Source: Solwaraspora sp. WMMD791
Lineage (GTDB): Bacteria; Actinomycetota; Actinomycetes; Mycobacteriales; Micromonosporaceae
Direction of reading: 5' to 3'
Assembly: GCF_029581195.1 (NCBI RefSeq)
Contig: NZ_CP120737.1
Location: 3,697,001 to 3,761,000 of the forward strand
DNA: 64,000 bases
Shown here: in pieces, positions 7,392 to 17,906 of the stretch
Layout of the letters: the number at the start of each line of letters is the position of its first letter
How positions within the stretch are numbered: the stretch's first letter is position 1
Position numbers and translations under genes: made by a program
The notes under the pieces: model-generated
What the model saw: the letters and a program-made list of their open reading frames with translations, nothing else
Databases searched by the model: none
What the model was told of the DNA's origin: nothing

Positions 7392-10274
7392 GTGACCGAG
7401 CTGTCCGCAAACCCGATGCCCGACGCCCCGCAGACCGACGCCGCGACGCTCGACGCCACCCGGCTCGACGCGACGCTCGACGCCTCCGGCACCAGTCAGG
7501 ATCAGGACGGACCGGACGCGGCGCTGCGGGCGGACATCCGCCGGCTCGGCACGCTGCTCGGCCAGACCCTGGCCCGGCAGGAGGGCCAGCCGCTGCTCGA
7601 CCTGGTCGAGGAGATCCGCGCCCAGGTACGCAGTGACGCCGAGGCCGCCGCCGCCCGGCTCGGCGCGATGGACGTGACGACCGGCACGAAACTGGCCCGC
7701 GCGTTCTCCACCTACTTCCACCTGGCGAACATCACCGAGCAGGTGCACCGGGCCCGGGATCTGCGCCGCCGGCGGGCCACCGAGGGCGGCTGGCTGGACA
7801 AGGCGGCGACGTTGATCTCCGAGCGGGGGGTGTCGGCGGACGAGATCGCCGCCGCCGCCCGCCGGCTGGCGGTCCGCCCGGTGTTCACCGCGCACCCGAC
7901 CGAGGCGGCCCGTCGGTCGATCCTGTCGAAGCTGCGCGCGGTCGCCGACGAGCTCGACGTGGAGATGACCGAGGCGGTGCTCTACGGCGCCAGCGAACAC
8001 ACCTCGGCGAGCAGCCGTCGGCTGGCGGAGCTGCTGGACCTGCTCTGGCAGACCGACGAGTTGCGGCTGGACCGCCCGGATCCGACCGACGAGGCCCGCA
8101 ACGCGGTCTACTACCTGCGCGACCTGTACGCCGACGCCGCCCCGCAGGTACTCGACGACCTCGCTGACACGCTGCGCCGGCTGGGCGTCGAGACGTCCCC
8201 GACGTCGCGGCCGTTGACGTTCGGCAGCTGGATCGGCGGGGACCGGGACGGTAACCCGTACGTGACGCCGGCGGTGACCCGCGACGTGCTGATGATCCAG
8301 CACGAGCACGGGATTCAGGCCACCGACGCGGCGATGGACGCGCTGATCAGCGAGGTGTCGGTGTCCCGGCGGCTGCGCGGGGTGTCGTTGGATCTTTCCG
8401 CCAGTCTGGCGAAGGACCTGGACGCGTTGCCGGAGGTGGCGCCCCGGTTCCGGCGGACGAACGCGGAGGAGCCGTACCGGCTGAAGGCGCGCTGCGTGAA
8501 GGCGAAGCTGGCGAACACCCGGCTGCGGCTCAACCAGGGCACCGCGCACGTGCCGGGGCGCGACTACCGGGGCTCCGACGAGCTGCTGGCCGATCTGGAG
8601 CTGATGCGGGCGTCGCTGGCCCGCAACGCCGGGCAGCTGACGGCGGTCGGCAAGCTGGCGTCGGCGATCCGTACGGTGGCCGCGTTCGGCCTGCACCTGG
8701 CGACGCTGGACGTACGGGAGCACGCCGAGGCGCACCACGCGGTGCTGGCGCAGATGTACGCGCGGGTCGGGGAAGTGCCTGACTACAACTCGCTGTCGCG
8801 CCCCGAACGGACGAAGCTGCTGGCCGACGAGCTGACCGGGCGCCGCCCGCTGTCCAGTATCGACACTCCGCTGACCGAGTCGGCGCGCAAGACGTTCACC
8901 GTGTTCGGCACGATCCGCGAGGCACAGCAGCGGTTCGGTCCGGAGGTCGTCGAGTCGTACATCATCTCGATGACGCTGGGCTGCGACGACGTGCTGGCGG
9001 CCGCGGTGCTGGCACGTGAGGCCGGGCTGGTCGACGTGCACACCGGGCAGGCCCGGGTCGGCTTCGTACCGCTGCTGGAGACCCCGGCGGAGCTGGACGC
9101 CGGCGGTGAGCTGCTCGACGAGCTGCTGTCGCTGCCGGCGTACCGGGCGATCGTGCGGGCACGTGGCGAGGTGCAGGAGGTGATGCTGGGCTACTCCGAC
9201 TCCAACAAGGAGGCCGGCATCACCACCAGCCAGTGGAAGATCCACAAGGCGCAGCGGGCATTGCGGGACGTCGCGGCGCGCCACGGCGTACGGCTGCGGT
9301 TGTTCCACGGTCGTGGCGGCACGGTCGGTCGCGGCGGAGGGCCGACGCACGAGGCGATCCTGGCCCAGCCGTACGGCACCCTCGACGGCGCGATCAAGGT
9401 GACCGAGCAGGGCGAGGTGATCTCCGACAAGTACACGATCCCCGCCCTGGCCCGGGAGAACCTGGAGCTGACGGTGGCGGCCGTGCTGCAGGCCACGCTG
9501 CTGCACACCGCGCCGCGTCAGCCACTGGAGCTGCTGGAGAACTGGGACTCGGCGATGGACGTCGTCTCCGACTCGGCGTTCCGTTGCTACCGCTCGCTGG
9601 TCGAGGACCCGGACCTGCCGGCGTACTTCTGGGCGGCGACCCCGACGGAGCTGCTGGGGGCGCTCAACATCGGTTCCCGGCCGGCGAAGCGGCCGAACAC
9701 CGGTGCCGGCCTGGGTGGGCTGCGGGCGATCCCGTGGGTGTTCGGTTGGACCCAGTCGCGCCAGATCGTGCCCGGCTGGTTCGGCGTCGGGTCCGGGTTG
9801 GCCGCCGCCCGCGAGGCGGGCCTGTCGAACGTGCTCAGCGAGATGTACGACCAGTGGCACTTCTTCCGCACGTTCCTGTCGAACGTCGAGATGATGCTGA
9901 CCAAGACCGATCTGAGCATCGCGCGGCGCTACGTGGAGACGCTGGTGCCGGGTCCGCTGCAGCCGATCTTCGACAAGATCTCCGACGAGTACGAGCGGAC
10001 GGTACGCGAGGTGCTGGCGATCACCGGGTCGTCGAGTCTGCTGCAGAACAACAACGTGCTGCAGCGCACGCTCGCGGTGCGGGACACCTACCTGGAGCCG
10101 CTGCACCACCTGCAGGTGGCGCTGCTGCGGCAGTACCGCGAATCGGGGGCGGCGACCCGGACGGTGGCGACCGCGCCGGGGGCGCGCCGGGCACCGAGTG
10201 ACAACACCGCGTTGGAGCGGGCCCTGCTGACCACGGTCAACGGCATCGCCGCCGGGATGCGCAACACCGGCTGA
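7392..10274 (+). CDS. ppc: Phosphoenolpyruvate carboxylase
   Basis: A 960-residue anaplerotic enzyme that carboxylates phosphoenolpyruvate with bicarbonate to give oxaloacetate. Signature motifs are all present: FTAHPTEA with active-site His168, [16 protein letters not shown], the Lys-containing [10 protein letters not shown] (Lys606), [15 protein letters not shown] around 638-650, and the C-terminal ending RNTG (family usually QNTG). The N-terminal 45 residues are a non-conserved Asp/Ala/Thr-rich extension. GTG at 7392 is preceded by GAGGAGCG, a good ribosome-binding site; an in-frame extension further upstream is arginine-rich and unlikely. It feeds the TCA genes icd, mdh and sucCD found later in the window. 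A 14-bp perfect hairpin follows. Confidence 0.98.
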   Translation: MTELSANPMPDAPQTDAATLDATRLDATLDASGTSQDQDGPDAALRADIRRLGTLLGQTLARQEGQPLLDLVEEIRAQVRSDAEAAAARLGAMDVTTGTKLARAFSTYFHLANITEQVHRARDLRRRRATEGGWLDKAATLISERGVSADEIAAAARRLAVRPVFTAHPTEAARRSILSKLRAVADELDVEMTEAVLYGASEHTSASSRRLAELLDLLWQTDELRLDRPDPTDEARNAVYYLRDLYADAAPQVLDDLADTLRRLGVETSPTSRPLTFGSWIGGDRDGNPYVTPAVTRDVLMIQHEHGIQATDAAMDALISEVSVSRRLRGVSLDLSASLAKDLDALPEVAPRFRRTNAEEPYRLKARCVKAKLANTRLRLNQGTAHVPGRDYRGSDELLADLELMRASLARNAGQLTAVGKLASAIRTVAAFGLHLATLDVREHAEAHHAVLAQMYARVGEVPDYNSLSRPERTKLLADELTGRRPLSSIDTPLTESARKTFTVFGTIREAQQRFGPEVVESYIISMTLGCDDVLAAAVLAREAGLVDVHTGQARVGFVPLLETPAELDAGGELLDELLSLPAYRAIVRARGEVQEVMLGYSDSNKEAGITTSQWKIHKAQRALRDVAARHGVRLRLFHGRGGTVGRGGGPTHEAILAQPYGTLDGAIKVTEQGEVISDKYTIPALARENLELTVAAVLQATLLHTAPRQPLELLENWDSAMDVVSDSAFRCYRSLVEDPDLPAYFWAATPTELLGALNIGSRPAKRPNTGAGLGGLRAIPWVFGWTQSRQIVPGWFGVGSGLAAAREAGLSNVLSEMYDQWHFFRTFLSNVEMMLTKTDLSIARRYVETLVPGPLQPIFDKISDEYERTVREVLAITGSSSLLQNNNVLQRTLAVRDTYLEPLHHLQVALLRQYRESGAATRTVATAPGARRAPSDNTALERALLTTVNGIAAGMRNTG

Positions 10275-10306
10275 CCTCAGCGCACAGCCACCGATGACGC
10301 GGCCGG

Positions 10307-10340
10307 GCCGGCCGACCAGTGGGGAGACTGGTCGGCCGGC
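10307..10340. terminator. Perfect 14-bp hairpin between ppc and the ABC operon
   Basis: Arms 10307-10320 and 10327-10340 (GCCGGCCGACCAGT and its complement) are perfect, with loop GGGGAG. It separates convergent ppc and the minus-strand ABC permease, so it can serve both strands. No U-tract. Confidence 0.85.
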
Positions 10341-10380
10341 GCGGGCACCCCCCGATGCGCAGCCGCTCGGTACGGCCGGT

Positions 10381-11094
10381 TCAGCTGGTTTCGCCGGCCA
10401 CGCTGAACGAGCGGAGCCGGTCGATGGCGAGCAGGGTGAACAGCACCGCGATCACCGCGGTCATGATCACCGATACGGTGATCGAGACCTGCCCGTCGAA
10501 CAGCGCCGTGGCGGCCATCCGGTCGGCGAAGGTGACCACGTACTGCTGGACGGAGAGCACCTGGGTGCCGGAGACGACGTTGCCGAGCAGGCCCTCCCAG
10601 ATCAGGACGTAGACCAGGCCGAGCAGCACCGGGCGGCGGGTGATCAGGCTCAGCGCGACGAACAGTGCCGAGTACGCCAGCGCGCCGGCGGCACTCGCGG
10701 CGGCCAGGGCCAGGCCGAGGCGCACCGAGTCGGCGAGCACTCCGGCGACGTACAGCGGCACCGCGACGGTCAGCGCGGTCACGCCGACCGCGACGGCGAG
10801 CTTCGGCAGCACGATCTGCCAGCGGGGCAGCGGCTTGCTCAGCACGTGCACGATGGTGCCGTCGTCGATCTCCGAGCCGAGGACGCCGGTGCCGACGATC
10901 AGCGCCACCACCGGCAGCACCACCGCCAGGCCGAGGCCGATCAGCACCGGCTGGGCCCAGTTGCTCGGGGCGACGCCGAGAGCCCGGCACAGCACCGCGA
11001 GTGCGATCACGAGCAGCGGCAGCGGCAGCAGGAGCAGGAACCGACGGCGGCCGAACAACCCCCGCGCGGTGATCCACATGATGGTCGAGTTCAC
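10381..11094 (-). CDS. ABC-2-type transporter permease
   Basis: A 237-residue membrane protein with about six hydrophobic segments (for example LLLLPLPLLVIALAVLCRAL and VLIGLGLAVVLPVVALIVGT) and the ABC-2 motif GSEIDDGTIVHVLSKPLPR, where an intact DDGT/P element precedes the coupling helix. It starts 5 nt after the stop of the ATPase gene, and pairs with that ATPase as the second half of a duplicated exporter operon. Substrate unknown. Confidence 0.9.
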   Translation of the reverse strand: MNSTIMWITARGLFGRRRFLLLLPLPLLVIALAVLCRALGVAPSNWAQPVLIGLGLAVVLPVVALIVGTGVLGSEIDDGTIVHVLSKPLPRWQIVLPKLAVAVGVTALTVAVPLYVAGVLADSVRLGLALAAASAAGALAYSALFVALSLITRRPVLLGLVYVLIWEGLLGNVVSGTQVLSVQQYVVTFADRMAATALFDGQVSITVSVIMTAVIAVLFTLLAIDRLRSFSVAGETS

Positions 11095-11099
11095 GGCGG

Positions 11100-12073
<974 letters not shown>

Positions 12074-12077
<4 letters not shown>

Positions 12078-13003
12078 TGGCGGGCCGCCTTCCGGTAGCG
12101 GGCGATCAGGGCGGCGAAGCAGCCGGCGATCAGGACGAGGGTGACCAGTCCGTACAGCGGGCCGAAGGAGCCGATGCCGATGCTGCCGCCACCGTCCGGA
12201 CTGGTGACCAGCGCGTCACGGAACAGCCACAGTCCGGTGCCCTGCACCAGGCTGGACGGCGCGGCCAGACCGGCGAGCTGGTTGGCGGTGACCGACGGCA
12301 GCACCGACAGCACCCCGACGATCGGGGCGGTCATCAGGAACACGGCGACCACTCCACCGGCGGCGAATGCCCGCTTGCCGGTCACCGAGGCGACGACCAG
12401 GCCGATGGCGCTGAACACGGCGGCCCACAGCATCGCGTACACCAGGCCCGGGGCCAGGTCGGTGACCTCGTCCCACACTCCGGACCAGCCGGTGTCGGTG
12501 GTGAACGCGCCGCCGAGGAACATCACCAGCTGCGGTGCACCGAGCAGCAGGAACACGGCGCTGGCCAGGGCGGCGAACTTGGCCAGCGGATAGTCGACCA
12601 GCCGCAGTGGCCGGGAGAAGTACAGCGGCAGGACGCCGCTGCCGATGTCGCGGGAGACCAGTTCGGGGGCGACGACCGCGACGAAGAAGATCACCAGCCA
12701 GCTCATCGCGTCGGCGAACTGCGCGTACGTCAGCAGCACCTGACCGAACTGGGCGCGGACCGTCACCAGCCCGGCGGCGACGACCACCACCACGCCGACG
12801 ATGAACCAGGGGAAGATCTTGGCCTTGGCGCTGCGGCCGAGCCCGAAGGCGGTCCGCAGGCTGTGCGCGTAGAGCGCGCCGAAGACGTGGCGGCGGCCGA
12901 GTCGCTGGCCGGTGTAGCGCTGGTAGCCGATGTCGTGGATGACGCCGGCGGCCGGTGCCGGTGCGGCACCGCCGGTCGCGGTGAGCTGCTCAGACAGTGA
13001 CAC
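12074..13003 (-). CDS. ABC-2-type transporter permease
   Basis: A 309-residue permease with about six membrane segments (WFIVGVVVVVAAGLVTV, WLVIFFVAVVAPELV and others) and the ABC-2 element SRDIGSGVLPLYFSRPLRL. The N-terminus carries IHDIGYQRYTGQRLGR, a cytosolic motif seen in actinobacterial ABC permeases of this group. GTG start at 13003 lies 14 nt inside the upstream ATPase gene; its stop overlaps the next ATPase start. Partner of the ATPase at 12990-13919. Confidence 0.9.
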
Positions 13004-13919
13004 GGGTGTCCTCCGTGGTGGCGAAGAGTTCGGCGACCCGGTGCCGGCGCTGGTCGAGCCGGTGCAGCGGCAGGTCGAGGTCGACGACCGCGGTGAGGAT
13101 CCGGTCGTACACGTCGGTGCCGCCGTCGGTGGGCACCGGCACCAGCAGCAGCTGCCCTTCCCGGGTGACCGGCAGGTCGGCGGCGGTCAGCCGGGCGGCG
13201 AGCGCGTCGGTGCCCTCGCTGACCTCGATGGCGAGCACGTCGCTGGTGGTGGTCATGTCGGACAACTGCGCCGAGCGCAGCAGCCGACCGCCGTCGATGG
13301 CGATCAGTGAGTCGCAGATCCGTTCCACCTCGCCGAGCAGGTGCGAGCAGACCAGCACCGAGATGCCGAACTCGGACCCGATGCGGTGGATCAGGGCCAG
13401 CATGGCGTCCCGGCCGGCCGGATCGAGGCCGTTGGTCGGCTCGTCCAGCAGCAGCAGGTCCGGGTCGTGCACCAGCGCCTGGGCCAACTTGACCCGTTGC
13501 TTCATGCCGGTGGAGTAGCCGCCGATCTGGCGGTACCGCTCCTCGTAGAGCCCGACGTGGCGCAGCGCCTCGGAGGCCCGTTCCCGCGCGGCGGCACGCG
13601 GCAGCCCGCTGATCCGCCCCAGGTGGGTGACGAATTCGGCGGCGCTCAGGTCCGGTGGCAGGCAGTCGTTCTCCGGCATGTAGCCGACCCGGGCGCGGAC
13701 CGCCTCGGCGTCGGTGGTCGGGTTCAGGCCAAGGACGCGCGCCTGCCCGCTGGTCGGCGCGAGCAGGCCGAGGAGGATCTTGATGAGGGTCGACTTGCCG
13801 GCGCCGTTGGCGCCGACCAGGCCGACGATGCCGGGCTGGACGTCGACGGTCAGGTCGGCCAGGGCCGTCACCCGCCCGCCGTACGTCTTGGTCAGCGCAT
13901 CGGTCGCGATGAGAGTCAC
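12990..13919 (-). CDS. ABC transporter ATP-binding protein
   Basis: A 309-residue ATPase, first gene of a four-gene operon of two ATPase/permease pairs. Walker A GANGAGKST, Q-loop region GYMPENDCLPPDLSA, signature YSTGMKQRVKLAQALVHDP, Walker B LLLLDEPTNGLDP, switch His in CSHLLGEV. It resembles the CcmA/NatA class that drives ABC-2 exporters. GTG start at 13919. The intergenic region 13920-14181 separates it from the divergent APS kinase gene and holds both promoters. Substrate is not predictable; such pairs often export lipids, antibiotics or heme-related compounds. Confidence 0.93.
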   Translation of the reverse strand: MTLIATDALTKTYGGRVTALADLTVDVQPGIVGLVGANGAGKSTLIKILLGLLAPTSGQARVLGLNPTTDAEAVRARVGYMPENDCLPPDLSAAEFVTHLGRISGLPRAAARERASEALRHVGLYEERYRQIGGYSTGMKQRVKLAQALVHDPDLLLLDEPTNGLDPAGRDAMLALIHRIGSEFGISVLVCSHLLGEVERICDSLIAIDGGRLLRSAQLSDMTTTSDVLAIEVSEGTDALAARLTAADLPVTREGQLLLVPVPTDGGTDVYDRILTAVVDLDLPLHRLDQRRHRVAELFATTEDTRVTV

Positions 13920-14181
13920 CCGGTCAGCGTAGAAAGACCTGGCACCTCGTGGGATGGGGTTTCCCCCTCAATGTTCCCTGAGGTGCACCCCACATCGCGC
14001 CATTAGGGGTGGCCCGACGCCGCGCCGTCAGGGGTGGCACCGCCACCGCCCGGCGCTGAACCGCGTTCCGGTTCGACCCGATCGGACGTCGACATCGTGC
14101 GATGGCGGGAGAACTCGCCGTGCCAGTCTCGACCCACGGCCGGCAGGCTGCGAAACTGTGAGCCGATCCATTGGGGGTGTG

Positions 14182-15711
14182 ATGACCGACGGCTGGGTGC
14201 TGCCTGACGACGTGCTGCGGGACGCGCCGGCGTACACGCCGCGGCCGTTCGAGCTGGCCGATCTTGAGCTGATCCTCTCCGGTGCCTACGCCCCGTTGAC
14301 CGGCTTCCACACCCGCGACGACCTGACCGCGCTGCGCAGCCGCGGCCGGCTGGCCGACGGCACGGTGTGGCCGGTGCCGGTCACCCTCGAGGTGCCGGCC
14401 AGCCTGGTCGCCGGTCTGGACCTGACCAACCCGCTGCGACGGGTGCTGGTACTGGCCGACCCAGAGGGCGCTCCGGTGGCGGCGCTGGACGTCGCCGACG
14501 CGTGGCCGAGCCGGGACGGCTACTCGGCCGTCGGCGGCCGGGTCCGTCGGCTAGGCGACGGCGTCCACGGGCCGTTCCAGCGGCTGCGCCGCAACCCCGA
14601 GGAGGTACGCGCGCTGCTGCCGCCGGGACGGGTGCTCGGCGTGATCGCCGACCGCCCGTTGCATCGCCCCCAGTTGGCGCAGATCGCGCACGCGGCCCGC
14701 ACCCTGGCCGCGCATCTGCTGATCCTGATTCCGGTCGCCGACGGCGGTGTCAGCGGGCTGGCCCCCGAGGTGCTGGTCCGGTCGGTCTTCGCCGCCCGGG
14801 ACCGGATGCCGCCGGCGACGCTGGTCGCGGTGCAGTTGACCCGGCGCGGCGACGAGATCCGTGACGCGCTGCTGCGGGCCCGGGTGGCCGCCGCGTACGG
14901 CGTCACCCACCTGCTCTCCACCGGCGAGATGCTCTCCGGCGGCGGCCCCCGGGTGCTGGTGCCCCGGGAGCTGGCCTACGACAACCGGGACGGGCAGTGG
15001 CGCTGGCGCGACGACATTCCGCCGCGCAACCGACGGCTGGCGTTGAGCCAGGAGGAGATCGACGACCTGCTCGACCGGGGCTTCCCGCTGCCGGAGTGGC
15101 ACACCCCACCGGCGGTGGCGCGGGAGTTGGCCCGGGCCCGGCCGCCCCGGCGCCACCGTGGCCTGGTGGTGTTCTTCACCGGGCTGTCCGGCTCCGGCAA
15201 GTCGACCATCGCCCGAGGGGTCGCCGACGCGCTGCGCGAGTCCGGCGACCGGACGGTCACGCTGCTCGACGGGGACGTGGTGCGCCGGGAACTGTCGGCC
15301 GGGCTGACCTTCTCCAAGGCCGACCGGGACCGTAACGTGCGCCGGATCGCCTGGGTCGCCGCCGAGGTGGGCCGCCACCACGGGGTGTCGATCTGCTGCC
15401 CGATCGCCCCGTACGCGCAGGCCCGCGCGGTCGCCCGGCAGATGGCGACGGAGGCCGGTGCCGGCTTCCTGCTGGTCTGGGTGGCGACGCCACTGGAGGT
15501 CTGCGAGGCCAGGGACCGCAAAGGCCTGTACGCCAAGGCCCGCGCCGGCCAGTTGACCGGGATGACCGGCGTCGACGACCCGTACGAGGAGCCGACCGAC
15601 GCCGATCTGGTGCTCGACACCAGCAAGATGACCATCGAGGCGGGGGTGCAGGCGGTGCTGCACCACCTGACCGAGACCGGCTGGGTGGAGCCCCGGCTGC
15701 AGCCGGCCTGA
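14182..15711 (+). CDS. cysC: APS kinase with N-terminal degenerate ATP-sulfurylase-like domain
   Basis: A 509-residue fusion. Residues about 1-325 resemble ATP sulfurylase (LTGFHTRDDL, DLTNPLRRVLVLADPEG, RPLHRPQLAQIAHAAR), but the catalytic Q-x-R-N-P-x-H-R-x-H and GRDHAG-type motifs are not intact. The C-terminal domain (about 325-509) is a complete APS kinase: P-loop GLSGSGKST, LLDGDVVRRELS, FSKADRDRNVRRIAWVA, ICCPIAPYAQAR and GLYAKARAG. It should convert adenylyl sulfate to PAPS. ATG at 14182 follows a G-rich stretch; the frame extends upstream without a better start. The sulfotransferase gene that follows would use PAPS. Whether the N-terminal domain is active is doubtful. Confidence 0.88.
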   Translation: MTDGWVLPDDVLRDAPAYTPRPFELADLELILSGAYAPLTGFHTRDDLTALRSRGRLADGTVWPVPVTLEVPASLVAGLDLTNPLRRVLVLADPEGAPVAALDVADAWPSRDGYSAVGGRVRRLGDGVHGPFQRLRRNPEEVRALLPPGRVLGVIADRPLHRPQLAQIAHAARTLAAHLLILIPVADGGVSGLAPEVLVRSVFAARDRMPPATLVAVQLTRRGDEIRDALLRARVAAAYGVTHLLSTGEMLSGGGPRVLVPRELAYDNRDGQWRWRDDIPPRNRRLALSQEEIDDLLDRGFPLPEWHTPPAVARELARARPPRRHRGLVVFFTGLSGSGKSTIARGVADALRESGDRTVTLLDGDVVRRELSAGLTFSKADRDRNVRRIAWVAAEVGRHHGVSICCPIAPYAQARAVARQMATEAGAGFLLVWVATPLEVCEARDRKGLYAKARAGQLTGMTGVDDPYEEPTDADLVLDTSKMTIEAGVQAVLHHLTETGWVEPRLQPA

Positions 15712-15897
15712 CCCACCGCCTCCGGACGGCCGCCCCGCCCCGCCCCGCGCCGCAGGCCGGGCTCCCAGACCACTGCGGGCCGCGTCGGTGCCGGCCGCAT
15801 CGGTGCCGGACATGTCGGCCGGACACCGACCGGTTGTCCAGATGACGGGAAGTCATCCGCCCGGCCGGTCCCCGGCGCCCCGCGTCGGCGTTGACCT

Positions 15898-15926
15898 CCA
15901 CGAGGGTGTGCACCACACCCTCGTGG
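15898..15926 (+). promoter_or_regulatory. Perfect 13-bp hairpin abutting the sulfotransferase ribosome-binding site
   Basis: CCACGAGGGTGTG (15898-15910) and its exact complement (15914-15926) are separated by CAC. The ribosome-binding site AAGGGAG begins at the next base and the ATG is at 15940. The structure could end transcripts from the upstream APS kinase gene, or control access to the ribosome-binding site. Confidence 0.7.
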
Positions 15927-15939
15927 AAGGGAGACGCCG

Positions 15940-16878
15940 ATGCCGCTACGCAACCGGATCCCCGCGCCGTTGGCCCGGTTCGTGCCGGCCCGGCCCTGGT
16001 CGTACGGTCGGTGGACGGCACCCGGCCGGGTGTTGCCGACGTTCCTGATCTGCGGTGGCCACCGATGCGGCACCGCCGGGCTGCACCGGCTGCTCGCCGC
16101 CCACCCGCTGGTGCTACGGGCGGCCCGCCGGGACGGGGTCAGCTTCTTCGACGTCTCCTACGAGCGCGGCATCGACTGGTACCGGGGCCACTTTCCCCGG
16201 CAGCGCACCGCCCGGCGGCTGCAACGGCGGCACGGCGGACCGACGGGTGCCTTCGAGACCAGCCCGTACTACCTCTACCACCCGTACGCGGCGGTGCGCA
16301 TCGCCCGGGACCTGCCCGAGGTACGGCTGCTCGTCCTGGTCCGCAACCCGGTCGACCGCGCCTGGTCGCACTTCCGGCTGGAGCGGGCGGCCGGCCACGA
16401 ACCGGAGCCGTCGTTCGCCCGCGCGCTGGCGTTGGAGTCGGCGCGGCTGCGGGGTCAGGAGGAGCGGCTCGGGGTCGAGGCCGGCTACCGCAGCTTCGCC
16501 CACCAGCACCACGCCTACCGCCAGCGTGGCGAGTACGCCGCGTACCTGGACCGGCTGGCCGGGCAGGTCGGCCGGGACCGGATCCACGTGGTGGAGGCGG
16601 AGCGACTGTGGGCGGCGCCGGCACGGGTCTACGCCGAGGTGCTGGGGTTCCTCGGGTTGCCGCTGCTCGGCGTACCGCAGGCGGACCCCGTCGGGCCGCC
16701 GGCCGCTACCGAGGGCGCCCCGGTCGAGCCGCTGGCTGGCCGCATCCGGCGGGAGCTGGGTGACCACTTCGCCCCGCACGATGCTCGGCTCGCCGGCTGG
16801 CTCGGGCGCCCGCCGGTCTGGCGCACCGCCGACGTCCTGCACCGGATGCCGCCGCACCCGGACGCCACCACCTGGTGA
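15940..16878 (+). CDS. Sulfotransferase
   Basis: A 312-residue PAPS-dependent sulfotransferase. The 5'-phosphosulfate loop is FLICGGHRCGTAGLHRLLAA (family GxxxxGTT; the second Thr is Ala here and Arg replaces Lys, as in many actinobacterial members). The 3'-phosphate-binding motif is VLVRNPVDRAWSHFRLE. GAFETSPYYLYHPYAAVRI matches the acceptor-site region. The C-terminus ends RTADVLHRMPPHP. ATG at 15940 with AAGGGAG 7 nt upstream. It lies 228 nt downstream of the APS kinase gene, suggesting local supply of PAPS. The acceptor (lipid, glycan or secondary metabolite) is unknown. Confidence 0.88.
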   Translation: MPLRNRIPAPLARFVPARPWSYGRWTAPGRVLPTFLICGGHRCGTAGLHRLLAAHPLVLRAARRDGVSFFDVSYERGIDWYRGHFPRQRTARRLQRRHGGPTGAFETSPYYLYHPYAAVRIARDLPEVRLLVLVRNPVDRAWSHFRLERAAGHEPEPSFARALALESARLRGQEERLGVEAGYRSFAHQHHAYRQRGEYAAYLDRLAGQVGRDRIHVVEAERLWAAPARVYAEVLGFLGLPLLGVPQADPVGPPAATEGAPVEPLAGRIRRELGDHFAPHDARLAGWLGRPPVWRTADVLHRMPPHPDATTW

Positions 16879-16914
16879 GGCAGGCCGGCGGACGGCGTCG
16901 TGCCTCACCAGGTG
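16869..16914. terminator. Perfect 14-bp hairpin overlapping the sulfotransferase stop
   Basis: Arms 16869-16882 (CACCTGGTGAGGCA) and 16901-16914 are exact complements around an 18-nt loop. The sulfotransferase stop codon (16876-16878) lies in the left arm, so terminating ribosomes would oppose folding. Confidence 0.8.
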
Positions 16915-16993
16915 ACACCGGCTCTTCCGCTGGGCCTCGCTGCGCGATAGTGTTCGGATCTGTTTGATTAGGTTCGAGCACGTGGGAGGCATC

Positions 16994-17119
16994 GTGCGAC
17001 GGCTGGTGCTGGCGATCGACGGTCCCGGCGACGACGGCCACCGCGACGGGCCGGGCACCGACGACCACCGCGACGGTCCCGACGTCGGCGACCGCCGGCA
17101 GCAGGCCGGTGCCCACTGA
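16994..17119 (+). CDS. Short Asp/Gly/His-rich ORF coupled to the DeoR gene
   Basis: A 41-codon frame starts at GTG 16994 behind GGGAGG (16984-16989) and ends TGA at 17117-17119, sharing its last base with the DeoR ATG (TGATG). It begins RRLVLAIDGPGDDG and contains two similar HRDGPG/HRDGPD units. This may be a translated leader that couples translation to the regulator, or a chance frame; no homologue is recognised. AT-richer DNA just upstream (TGTTTGATTAGG, 16961-16972) is likely the promoter or operator. Confidence 0.4.
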   Translation: MRRLVLAIDGPGDDGHRDGPGTDDHRDGPDVGDRRQQAGAH

Positions 17120-17898
17120 TGCTCGCCCCGCAACGGCAGTCGGCGATCCTGGAGCGGGTCCGCGCCACCGGCGGGGTACGGGTCAGCGACCTGTCCGCCG
17201 AGTTCGGCGTCTCCGACATGACGATCCGCCGTGACCTGGACATCCTCGCCGAACGCGGCCTGCTGGCCAAGGTGCACGGCGGGGCGACGCTGGTCGACCC
17301 CGGCGCCGCCGACGAACCCGGCTTCGCAGCGAAGTCGGCCCGTCAGCAGGCGGAGAAAGCGGCGATCGCGGCCCGCGCCGCCGGCCTGGTCGCCCCGGGC
17401 AGCGCGGTGGCGTTGTCAGCCGGCACCACCACCGTCGAACTGGCCCGCCGACTGGTCGACGTCGCCGGGCTGACCGTGGTGACCAACTCGATCCCGGCCG
17501 CTGACGTGTTCTACCGCGACGGCCGCACCGACCGCACCGTCATCCTCACCGGCGGAGTGCGGACCCCGTCGGACGCGCTGGTCGGACCGGTCGCCGTCAC
17601 TGCGCTGCGTCATCTGCACGTCGACCTGCTCTTCCTCGGGGTGCACGGGATGAGCGAACGGACCGGGTACACCACGCCGAACCTGCTGGAGTCCGAGACC
17701 AACCGGGCGCTGATCTCGGCGGCGGCCCGGCTGGTGGTGCTCGCCGACCACACCAAGTGGGACACCGTCGGCATCTGTTCGATCGCCCCACTGGCCGAGG
17801 CCCAGTCGCTGGTCTCCGACGCCGGGCTGACCGCCGCCGCCCGCGACGCCCTCGCCGGGCACGACGTCGAGCTGCTGATCGCCGATCCACACCGATAG
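17119..17898 (+). CDS. DeoR/GlpR-family transcriptional regulator
   Basis: A 259-residue repressor. The N-terminal DeoR helix-turn-helix is clear (RQSAILERVRATGGVRVSDL, then FGVSDMTIRRDLDILAERGL), with the wing KVHGGATLV. The C-terminal DeoR sensor domain has the phosphosugar-binding features SAGTTTVELARRL, VVTNSIP, TGGVRTPSDALVG, and FLGVHGMSERTGYTTPNLLE. The start shares a base with the stop of the short upstream ORF. It lies 8 nt upstream of galT, so it probably controls galactose use in response to a sugar phosphate. Confidence 0.93.
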   Translation: MLAPQRQSAILERVRATGGVRVSDLSAEFGVSDMTIRRDLDILAERGLLAKVHGGATLVDPGAADEPGFAAKSARQQAEKAAIAARAAGLVAPGSAVALSAGTTTVELARRLVDVAGLTVVTNSIPAADVFYRDGRTDRTVILTGGVRTPSDALVGPVAVTALRHLHVDLLFLGVHGMSERTGYTTPNLLESETNRALISAAARLVVLADHTKWDTVGICSIAPLAEAQSLVSDAGLTAAARDALAGHDVELLIADPHR

Positions 17899-17906
17899 GA
17901 ACCCCG

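Noticed and set aside
7302-10109. A 935-codon open frame antisense to ppc
   Set aside because: Same GC-bias artefact; the plus strand encodes a complete, well-conserved phosphoenolpyruvate carboxylase.
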